From the NCBI RefSeq assembly GCF_023169885.1, contig NZ_AP025516.1, positions 1,798,001 to 1,862,000 of the forward strand: a stretch of DNA of 64,000 nucleotides. The letters are read 5' to 3'. Both the position numbers and the translations under genes were made by a program. Source of the stretch: Desulfofustis limnaeus. Lineage in GTDB: Bacteria > Desulfobacterota > Desulfobulbia > Desulfobulbales > Desulfocapsaceae. Positions 58,587 to 64,000 of this stretch are shown here, in pieces. Position 1 is the stretch's first letter; every line of letters starts with the position of its first letter. Under the pieces are notes generated by a model. That model did not search any database. It was not told the DNA's origin and was given only the letters and a program-made list of their open reading frames with translations.

Positions 58587-59627
58587 ATGAAGCAAGTATA
58601 CACCAGCAGAGTATTATTTGGCGCGTTCGATCTCCATGCCAACAACAATTATCTGGCGATCATCGATGGCCAGGACAAGCGGATCTATGAACGAAAACTG
58701 CCCAATGCTACCGACGTGGTACTCTCTGAGCTGGCACCTTTCGAACATGATTTGCAGGGGATCGTTGTCGAATCAACCTTTAACTGGTATTGGCTGGTCG
58801 ACACCCTCATGGACGAGGGGTATCACCTCCATCTGGCAAACCCGGCAGGTATTCAGAAGTACAAAGGGTTGAAGCACAGCAACGACAAACACGATGCCTT
58901 CTGGCTGGCGCATTTACTCCGCTTAGGGATTCTGCCGCAAGGCTATATCTATCCAAAAGACGAACGACCGGTTCGGGATCTTCTGCGCAAGCGCGGCCAT
59001 CTGGTTCGCCTGCGGACGTCTTTGATCAACAGCCTGCAGGATATCATCTACCGAAACTGCGGCTGCAAAATAAACGGCAACAAGATCAAGGCGGTCAAAC
59101 ACGACCAGGTATCGGAACTGTTTGCCGGTCAGGAGGAATTGGCATTGAGCAGTACGGTGAGCAAGCAAAGCATCGATTTTCTCACCACGGCCATTCGTCG
59201 TCTTGAACGAGCGGTGCATCACAAAATCAAGCTGAGGGACGAATACCAGAAATTACTGAGTATTCCGGGTGTCGGCATGATTCTGGCGCTGACCATCATG
59301 CTGGAAACCGGAACCATTCACCGCTTTCCCACCGTTGGCGCCTTCGCTTCTTACTGCCGAAAGGTCCCCAGTGTCTGGACCAGCAACGGCAAAAAGAAAG
59401 GCAAGGGTAATGATAAGAACGGCAACAAGTATCTGGCCTGGGCCTTTTCCGAGGCGGCTGAATTGACCAGGCGTTACGATGAGCGGGCAAAAGCGTTTTT
59501 CAATCGCAAGGCGGCCCGGACCAACCGTATGGTGGCCCATAAGGCCGTGGCCCACAAGCTGGTCCGGGCAGCGTATTTTATCATGCGAGACAAGGTGGAC
59601 TATCAACCGGAGAAACTGTTTTGTTGA
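58587..59627 (+). CDS. IS110-family DEDD recombinase/transposase
   Basis: 346 residues, strong ribosome binding site. N-terminal RuvC-like domain: D15 in FGAFDLHANNN, E in IVVESTFNWY, and the two aspartates in HSNDKHDAFWLAHLL. C-terminal Tnp domain: LLSIPGVGMILALTIMLETG, FASYCRKVPSVWTSNGKKK with the candidate catalytic serine, and DKNGNKYLAWAFSEAAEL. Full length, no frameshift. IS110 enzymes act with a structured RNA that specifies donor and target; see 59628-60118. Confidence 0.92.
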   Translation: MKQVYTSRVLFGAFDLHANNNYLAIIDGQDKRIYERKLPNATDVVLSELAPFEHDLQGIVVESTFNWYWLVDTLMDEGYHLHLANPAGIQKYKGLKHSNDKHDAFWLAHLLRLGILPQGYIYPKDERPVRDLLRKRGHLVRLRTSLINSLQDIIYRNCGCKINGNKIKAVKHDQVSELFAGQEELALSSTVSKQSIDFLTTAIRRLERAVHHKIKLRDEYQKLLSIPGVGMILALTIMLETGTIHRFPTVGAFASYCRKVPSVWTSNGKKKGKGNDKNGNKYLAWAFSEAAELTRRYDERAKAFFNRKAARTNRMVAHKAVAHKLVRAAYFIMRDKVDYQPEKLFC

Positions 59628-60118
59628 ATCGGCCGGGACGGTGAACCGCCTAAGGGGTTGGCACAACCAGCAGACTTGATTGGCAGCCGTCCCGTCCGGT
59701 GTTTGTCGGTGTCTTTCCTGCCCATGCCCGAACCAAAAAAGGGTTGGTTAATAACCATGGTATTTGTCAGCACGGCACCAGTGGAACCGGCATGGTACCG
59801 AGGATTTTCTGGGTCCGAAACGTCGGACAGGGGTCGTGGCCCGAGAGGCGACAAGCTCCACGACGAGATTGTGTATGGATCTCTTTGTTCCGCTTGTCGC
59901 CTCTCTGCTGCAGCCTTGAACCTGATGGGTGACTGGTGCAGTGGAGCTCACCACTGACACGGTATCGCCGAAACTACGGGTGCAGAAAAGAACGGACAAA
60001 CAACGCACACGGTAGATTGAAGTAATACTCTCGCAAGGAAAATCACCTTTTCCTTGATCGGAGTAGTCTATTCCTTGACAAGAGGCCTTTTAATGGGTGA
60101 CCCCATGGTCTGTTGTAC
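59628..60118 (+). ncRNA. Structured 3' noncoding end of IS110, candidate bridge/seekRNA region
   Basis: No credible ORF in ~490 bp. Four perfect stems: CGGGACGG/CCGTCCCG (59634-59641 with 59687-59694), enclosing GGTTG/CAACC; GTCCGA/TCGGAC (59813-59828); the 14-bp pair GAGAGGCGACAAGC/GCTTGTCGCCTCTC (59843-59856 with 59892-59905); CAAGGAAAA/TTTTCCTTG (60034-60056). In the IS1111 subgroup the guide RNA lies downstream of the transposase gene, matching this layout. RNA identity and ends are inferred. Confidence 0.5.
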
Positions 60119-60162
60119 GACCTGACCCCGAGCCGTTTTCCCCATCGTTGCCAGCACTTTTC

Positions 60163-60191
60163 TTGCCAAGCCTCGCATCTGGTGCTATTAT
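60163..60191 (+). promoter_or_regulatory. Sigma-70-type promoter of the second PilZ-type gene
   Basis: TTGCCA, 17 bases, TATTAT, duplicated from or shared with 57788-57816 together with flanking sequence up to the start codon. Confidence 0.65.
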
Positions 60192-60260
60192 CCTTGCCAT
60201 CGTACCGGTACCAATGGATAATTGTCCCAGGAAGTCACTCCACCTTCATGCGAGATCGCC

Positions 60261-60953
60261 ATGACAGCATCGCCTGACATCCTCTCCGACGTCCCGGACG
60301 CCAAACCGGTTCGGGTCTTTCTGCCCATCCAGGGAAGCAAGGAGCGCTACCGGATCAGCGGCGTCTATCAGAAGAGCGAGGCGCCGCGCTTCAACCTGCT
60401 CTTTGCGCCGGGGATCCTGCCCGTCGATGCGCTCGACCTGCACCAGAGCTGTTTGATCATCATCGACATGGGCGGACCCAATGTCTCGGTGGAGGCGAAG
60501 ATCACCGGCACCCACGAGCGGAAGCTGGAGATGATCCTGCAGAAATCGATCAGCCACGACCAGATGCGGGAATTCTTCCGAGTCGACGCGGCGGCTCGGG
60601 TGATCAGCTCGTCCTTCCAGCCGCAACTCTACGGCAAGGATCGAGAACCGTGGACGATGCAGGGCACCACCATCGACATCAGCGGCAGCGGCATCCTCGC
60701 CTCGTTTCCCGAAAAGGTGCCGATGGACGAGCCGATTCGTCTCGAGATCACTTTGCCCACCGAGCCGCCCGAGATTGTCAGGGTGCTGGCCCACCCGGTG
60801 CGGGCGGTGCAGATCGACGACGACCGCTGGGAGGTGGCCTTCCATTTCGACGACATCTCGATTGAGGACCGGGACAAGATCATCGGCTGCTGCCTGGTCA
60901 TCCAGCGCCGCTTGCTGCGCCTCAAGGTGCCGGTTCCCAATTCGGCCGCGTAA
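60261..60953 (+). CDS. PilZ/YcgR-type c-di-GMP protein (full-length paralogue)
   Basis: 230 residues from ATG 60261, chosen because it aligns exactly with the start of the paralogue at 57904 (ATG 60222 would add 13 unmatched residues). N-terminal YcgR-like domain (~1-110), PilZ domain with REFFRVDA and DISGSG, then complete C-terminal strands (VRAVQIDDDRWEVAFHFDDI, IQRRLLRLKV). YcgR proteins bound to c-di-GMP brake the flagellar motor; this role is inferred from family and neighbourhood. Confidence 0.82.
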   Translation: MTASPDILSDVPDAKPVRVFLPIQGSKERYRISGVYQKSEAPRFNLLFAPGILPVDALDLHQSCLIIIDMGGPNVSVEAKITGTHERKLEMILQKSISHDQMREFFRVDAAARVISSSFQPQLYGKDREPWTMQGTTIDISGSGILASFPEKVPMDEPIRLEITLPTEPPEIVRVLAHPVRAVQIDDDRWEVAFHFDDISIEDRDKIIGCCLVIQRRLLRLKVPVPNSAA

Positions 60954-60980
60954 ACGACTCAGGGGGGAGGAACGAAGGTC

Positions 60981-61655
60981 GTGTCCCATTCGATTACCAG
61001 TATCGTGCGCGCCATCAAGGACAGCGCCCTGGCCAAGCTGAGGATCACCGCAGCAAACGGTGAAATCCTGCACATCGACAGTATTTACAAGGAATCCGAG
61101 TCGCCCTCCTTCTTTCTCGTCTTTGCCCCGCACGCCTTTCCCAAGGACGCCGAGGTCAAGCAGAAATGCTCGGTGGCCATCTCCTCGGGCGAGGACCCGA
61201 TCACCCTGACGGCGGTCGTCGAATCGTTCAAGGGCGACCGCTCGCTGGAGATGCGGGCGGTGGACACCATCGACCCGGTCAGCCTGCGCGAGTATTTCCG
61301 GGTAACCGTCTCCACCCCGATCCACGCCTCCTTCCAGCCCACCGAGGAAGACACGCGGCAGCGGCCCTGGCAGGCGCACGGCACCACCATCGATCTCTCC
61401 GGCACCGGGGTGCTGGCCGTATTCCCCATCGAATTTGAAAACAAGAACAACATCTTTCTCGATCTCACCATGCCCGACGGCAGCCAGCGCGTCTCCTGCG
61501 TCGGCCGTGTGGTGCGGGTCAAGAAGTTGCGCAAGGCCCGGTACCAGATCGCCCTGCACTTCGAGCACATCAGCCGCAAGAACCGCGACATCATTATCAC
61601 CGCCTGCCTCCAGGAGCAGCGCCGGCAACTCCGGCTGCGTATGGAAAGTATGTAG
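60981..61655 (+). CDS. PilZ/YcgR-type c-di-GMP protein (divergent paralogue)
   Basis: 224 residues from GTG 60981 behind GGGGGGAGG. Same two-domain plan as the previous gene but only distantly related: REYFRVTVS carries RxxxR and DLSGTG the second c-di-GMP motif, followed by RVVRVKKLRKARYQIALHFE. Starts 27 bp after its neighbour, so co-transcribed. It keeps all ligand motifs. Confidence 0.82.
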   Translation: MSHSITSIVRAIKDSALAKLRITAANGEILHIDSIYKESESPSFFLVFAPHAFPKDAEVKQKCSVAISSGEDPITLTAVVESFKGDRSLEMRAVDTIDPVSLREYFRVTVSTPIHASFQPTEEDTRQRPWQAHGTTIDLSGTGVLAVFPIEFENKNNIFLDLTMPDGSQRVSCVGRVVRVKKLRKARYQIALHFEHISRKNRDIIITACLQEQRRQLRLRMESM

Positions 61656-61664
61656 GGAGGATGC

Positions 61665-61676
61665 AGACCTGACCCC
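61665..61676. repeat. Half-arm remnant of the palindromic repeat
   Basis: AGACCTGACCCC, identical to the right arm end of copies 1, 2 and 4, with no partner arm nearby. Probably a relic of a lost copy after the third PilZ-type gene. Confidence 0.5.
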
Positions 61677-61726
61677 ATCTCCCCCTCATCTTAAAGAAGA
61701 AGCAGGCTTGCGTCGATAAGAGGTGT

Positions 61727-62776
61727 ATGAGTACCATTTCCCCCCTATCCGGGGTCCCGCCGGTAGGATCCTACACCTCCCGCCAGGGGACGCCGCGCCC
61801 CGACGGGCAGCTTGCGCACAATCTGGGCGATATCATCAAGGCCACCGTACTCGAGGCCCGCTCCAGCGACCGCTACCTCCTCGATATCGGCGGCAACCGG
61901 TTGTTGGCCTCGTCGCCGGCAACACTGACGCCGGGCCAGCAGCTGCAGCTCCAGCTGGTGACAACGACGCCGCAGGTGCAACTGCAGATCGTCTCCGACG
62001 TCTTCAGCGCCCTGGCCGGCCGCTCACTGGTGCTGCTCGGCAATCCGGTCGATCTGGCCAGTCTGATGGCCACCCTCACCGGCGGCAGCCAGCCGCCCTT
62101 TTCCCGGTTGAGTGCCGAGTCCGCCGCCACGCTGACCTCGTTTCTCCCAGACGGGCTGCAGGGGATCATCAACAGCCGGGACGGGGGCGCTTTTCTGCAA
62201 CGGCTGTTCAGCCGACTGGGACTCAACCTTGAGGCGCTGCTCGCCCAGGGCGGCCGGGATCAGGCACCGCAGACGCTGAAAGCGGCCTTGTTGGAGATCG
62301 CCCACCTCTTCCAGCACTCGGAGCGGATCTCGGAACAGGCCGGCCGCCTGCTGGCCACGCTCGAGCTGTACCAGCTGGCCCAACTGCAACTGGGCCAGGA
62401 GCGGCTGCTGATCTTTCCGCTGCCGCTGCCTTTTCTTGATCAGGGCTATCTGCTGGTGGAACAACGCCAAGAATCGTCCGAGGAGGCCGGTGAGCAGCCG
62501 GAGGAGCACCGTTTTTCCCTGCACCTGAGCCTGGCCGGGCTCGGCCACCTGAAGATCGTCTTTCTGCTCAACCAGGAAGGGCTGTTCATCCGCTTCTATT
62601 TCGACTCCAAGGATAAGGCGGTCTTCGCCGCCCAGTTCGAAACGGATCTGAAAGAGATGCTCAGCGGTGCGCCACTGGTCTCAGTGAGTTTTTCCGAGGG
62701 TGCCGAGGACCCCGCCCGGGAGCTGGTGCGACGGCTGATCCCGCAGGAGCGCTCGATCCTCGACACCAAGGCGTGA
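61727..62776 (+). CDS. FliK-like C-terminal-domain protein (YlqG-like)
   Basis: 349 residues. Polar start, a beta-rich module (~30-90: IIKATVLEARSSDRYLLDIG, GQQLQLQLVTTTPQVQLQIV), a helical middle, and a FliK/Flg_hook-like C-terminal domain (FSLHLSLAGLGHLKIVFLLN, IRFYFDSKDKAVFAAQFETD). It precedes an FlhB-like gene, the same pair as ylqG-ylqH in Bacillus. Probably a second specificity-switch or export accessory pair; role inferred. Confidence 0.68.
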   Translation: MSTISPLSGVPPVGSYTSRQGTPRPDGQLAHNLGDIIKATVLEARSSDRYLLDIGGNRLLASSPATLTPGQQLQLQLVTTTPQVQLQIVSDVFSALAGRSLVLLGNPVDLASLMATLTGGSQPPFSRLSAESAATLTSFLPDGLQGIINSRDGGAFLQRLFSRLGLNLEALLAQGGRDQAPQTLKAALLEIAHLFQHSERISEQAGRLLATLELYQLAQLQLGQERLLIFPLPLPFLDQGYLLVEQRQESSEEAGEQPEEHRFSLHLSLAGLGHLKIVFLLNQEGLFIRFYFDSKDKAVFAAQFETDLKEMLSGAPLVSVSFSEGAEDPARELVRRLIPQERSILDTKA

Positions 62777-63069
62777 ACATGGCGCTTGAGAAAAAACAGG
62801 ATGCCGCAGTAGCGCTGCTCTACGATAAGAAACAGGCCGACGCACCGCGGGTGGTCGCCACCGGCAAGGGATTGGTGGCCCAGAAGATAATCGAGACAGC
62901 TCGCGAGGCCGGGGTGCATATCCACGAGGATCCGGATCTGGTCGAGTTGCTGGCCAAGATTCCGCTCGGCCAGGAGATCCCCGTGGAGCTTTACCAGACC
63001 ATTGCCGAGGTGCTGGCCTTTGTCTATCGGATCAATGAGAACTTTAAACAGAAAGTCCAAACCGGTTAG
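62773..63069 (+). CDS. FlhB C-terminal-domain paralogue (FhlB/YlqH-like)
   Basis: 98 residues from GTG 62773, overlapping the previous stop; ATG 62779 is an alternative. It corresponds to the post-cleavage fragment of FlhB: AAVALLYDKKQADAPRVVAT aligns to AVAIRYDSKEMDAPVVVAK of FlhB, and VELYQTIAEVLAFVYRINE to its end. The NPTH cleavage motif and all transmembrane helices are absent. Such proteins can substitute for the FlhB C-terminal fragment in some bacteria. Confidence 0.87.
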   Translation: MNMALEKKQDAAVALLYDKKQADAPRVVATGKGLVAQKIIETAREAGVHIHEDPDLVELLAKIPLGQEIPVELYQTIAEVLAFVYRINENFKQKVQTG

Positions 63070-63523
63070 GGGCTTGCTGCTGGCCGCCGTGCTGCTCGGC
63101 CTTCTCTCCTGCAGCGAACGGCCGGCACCGGAGGCAATCGCCCGCGGCTTCGTCGACGCCTGCGCGGAGGCGGTGCAACAACGGCGGCCGAATGCGCTGC
63201 GCGACCTGATCGCCACCGACTATCGCGACGCCGAGGGCCGTACCGGCCAGGAGGTGCTGGGCATCGCCGCCGGCTATCTGCTGCGCAACCGTTCGGTGCA
63301 CCTGATCACCCGGATCCAGTCGGCTGAACAGCGGGACGAGCGGATCGCCGCTACGGTGCTGGCAGCGCTGGCCGGCCGCCCGGTGGACGATGTGGCCCTG
63401 CTGCCGTCGATGGACGCCGATATTTACTGGTTCGATGTGGAACTGGTGGAAGAGGACGGCGACTGGCGAGTGATCAGCGCGGCGTGGCGGCCGGCGCTGG
63501 TTGATGATTTTCTCGCCCCCTGA
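63035..63523 (+). CDS. Predicted lipoprotein of unknown function
   Basis: 162 residues from ATG 63035, overlapping the FlhB-like gene by 35 bp. Lipobox GLLLAAVLLGLLSC with Cys at 26. The mature part (~135 residues) resembles a small alpha+beta NTF2/SnoaL-like fold by pattern (AIARGFVDACAEAVQQRRPN at the start, WFDVELVEEDGDWRVISAAW at the end). No catalytic motif recognised. Confidence 0.75.
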   Translation: MRTLNRKSKPVRGLLLAAVLLGLLSCSERPAPEAIARGFVDACAEAVQQRRPNALRDLIATDYRDAEGRTGQEVLGIAAGYLLRNRSVHLITRIQSAEQRDERIAATVLAALAGRPVDDVALLPSMDADIYWFDVELVEEDGDWRVISAAWRPALVDDFLAP

Positions 63524-63536
63524 GCAGGGTGCCGGG

Positions 63537-63785
63537 TTACCGGCTGTGGCGCTCCACCTCGTAGGCCCGTTCCTTGGACGAGACCCCAGAGAACATGGAC
63601 TTCTCCAGGTAGATCATGATGTAGAGCACGGCTACCGCAAGAACGATCAGACCCACCAGCTGAAACAACAATTTCGGCTTCTTCAGGTAGAGAAAGACGA
63701 TCACCGCCGCCAACAGGGCTGCAGCGACCCAGTTGGTGGTGAAAAGATCGAGAATCTGCACCAGATACTGTTCGATAGCCTGCAT
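63537..63785 (-). CDS. Small two-helix membrane protein
   Basis: 82 residues from ATG 63785 with GGAGCGG upstream. Two transmembrane helices (NWVAAALLAAVIVFLYLK and LLFQLVGLIVLAVAVLYIMI) and a short charged tail. Convergent with the lipoprotein gene, 13 bp apart. Function not recognised. Confidence 0.7.
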   Translation of the reverse strand: MQAIEQYLVQILDLFTTNWVAAALLAAVIVFLYLKKPKLLFQLVGLIVLAVAVLYIMIYLEKSMFSGVSSKERAYEVERHSR

Positions 63786-63803
63786 GGGCCGCTCCTAATA
63801 AGT

Positions 63804-63867
63804 GGGGTCAGGTCTTGTTTTTTGACATTTGCTGCTGAGCAAATGTCAAAAAACAAGACCTGACCCC
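63804..63867. repeat. Palindromic REP-like repeat, copy 4
   Basis: Perfect 30-bp inverted repeat (63804-63833 with 63838-63867) around loop GCTG. Arm base variant is T paired with A. It separates the minus-strand membrane protein from the GGDEF gene. Confidence 0.9.
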
Positions 63868-63874
63868 GTCTAAT

Positions 63875-64000
63875 TCATCCAAGGGTGACTCGGTTGCGGC
63901 CGCCCTGCTTGCTTGTATAGAGTAGTTTGTCGGCCCGTTTGATTATCGATTCCAGGGTGTCGCCGGGACACACCGAGGTGCCGCCGACGGACATGGTGAC
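63875..64000 (-). CDS. C-terminus of a GGDEF diguanylate cyclase (5' part outside window)
   Basis: The last 41 residues before TGA (complement of 63875-63877) read VTMSVGGTS near the start and RADKLLYTSKQGGRNRVTL at the end, the unmistakable final strands and helix of a GGDEF domain. It should synthesise c-di-GMP, the ligand of the PilZ-type proteins encoded nearby; sensor domains lie outside the window. Confidence 0.85.
   Translation of the reverse strand, partial: VTMSVGGTSVCPGDTLESIIKRADKLLYTSKQGGRNRVTLG

Larger units (their letters stand above)
58495..60118 (+). mobile_element. IS110-family insertion sequence in a palindromic repeat
   Basis: Element of about 1.62 kb between the split halves of repeat copy 3: GACCT at 58490-58494 on the left and GACCT at 60119-60123 on the right, after which the expected GACCCC arm end resumes. 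No conventional inverted ends, as usual for the family. It holds one DEDD transposase gene near the left end and ~490 bp of structured noncoding sequence on the right. Ends are placed from repeat continuity, accurate to a few bases. Confidence 0.8.

Noticed and set aside
57279-63867. CRISPR-like array from the repeated ~60-nt palindromes
   Set aside because: Copies are widely and unevenly spaced with genes between them, are long perfect palindromes, and no cas genes are present.

Overview
The window is a single large motility and chemotaxis locus from a GC-rich Gram-negative bacterium, probably a sulfate-reducer-like member of Desulfobacterota (Desulfobulbales is my best guess). That placement is inference from gene content and style: a hybrid CheA tail, CheX/CheC-type phosphatases instead of CheZ, FliW with CsrA, a MotE-like gene between fliJ and fliK, FlhF/FlhG for polar placement, and L- and P-ring genes that require an outer membrane. 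No rRNA, tRNA or CRISPR was seen.

Layout: 1-3480 holds the end of a chemotaxis operon (cheA tail, cheW, cheB, cheR, a receiver protein). 3542-5587 (minus) holds an exported pentapeptide-repeat protein and a nuclease gene broken by an in-frame TAG. 5822-7827 holds a cyclic-nucleotide-binding protein and a FleQ-like sigma-54 activator with a degenerate receiver. 7849-11163 (minus) is a cheY/cheX/cheX/CheC-like phosphatase operon. 11340-14000 is an insertion island: an IS200-type element, a structured repeat, and an ISNCY-type element with terminal repeats and a 6-bp target duplication.

14131-45242 is the flagellar superoperon: TPR protein, flgBC-fliEFGHIJ, motE-like, fliK, flgD, flgE; motAB, fliL, fliMNOPQR, flhBA, flhF, flhG, fliA, a DUF2802-like gene; then flgF, flgG, flgA, flgH, flgI, flgJ. 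45488-57723 is the late part: a sigma-28-linked unknown, flgM, flgN, flgK, flgL, csrA, fliW, two flagellins with a broken toxin-antitoxin pair between them, flaG, fliD, fliS and two small helical proteins. 57904-64000 is a c-di-GMP-related end: three PilZ-type genes (the first truncated), an IS110 element inserted in a palindromic repeat, a FliK-like/FlhB-like pair, a lipoprotein, a membrane protein and the end of a GGDEF diguanylate cyclase.

The genes suggest a regulatory cascade: the sigma-54 activator acts on a candidate sigma-54 promoter before the TPR-flgB operon; FliA, held by FlgM, acts on four matching sigma-28 promoters (flgF, the 45488 gene and both flagellins); CsrA/FliW, from a sigma-70-type promoter, controls flagellin translation through a GGA-rich leader; PilZ proteins with a diguanylate cyclase can tune the motor. 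The least explained element is a ~200-nt repeat (12081, 33323, truncated at 45310) whose two full copies keep a 14-bp long-range helix through compensating base changes and carry GGA-loop hairpins.
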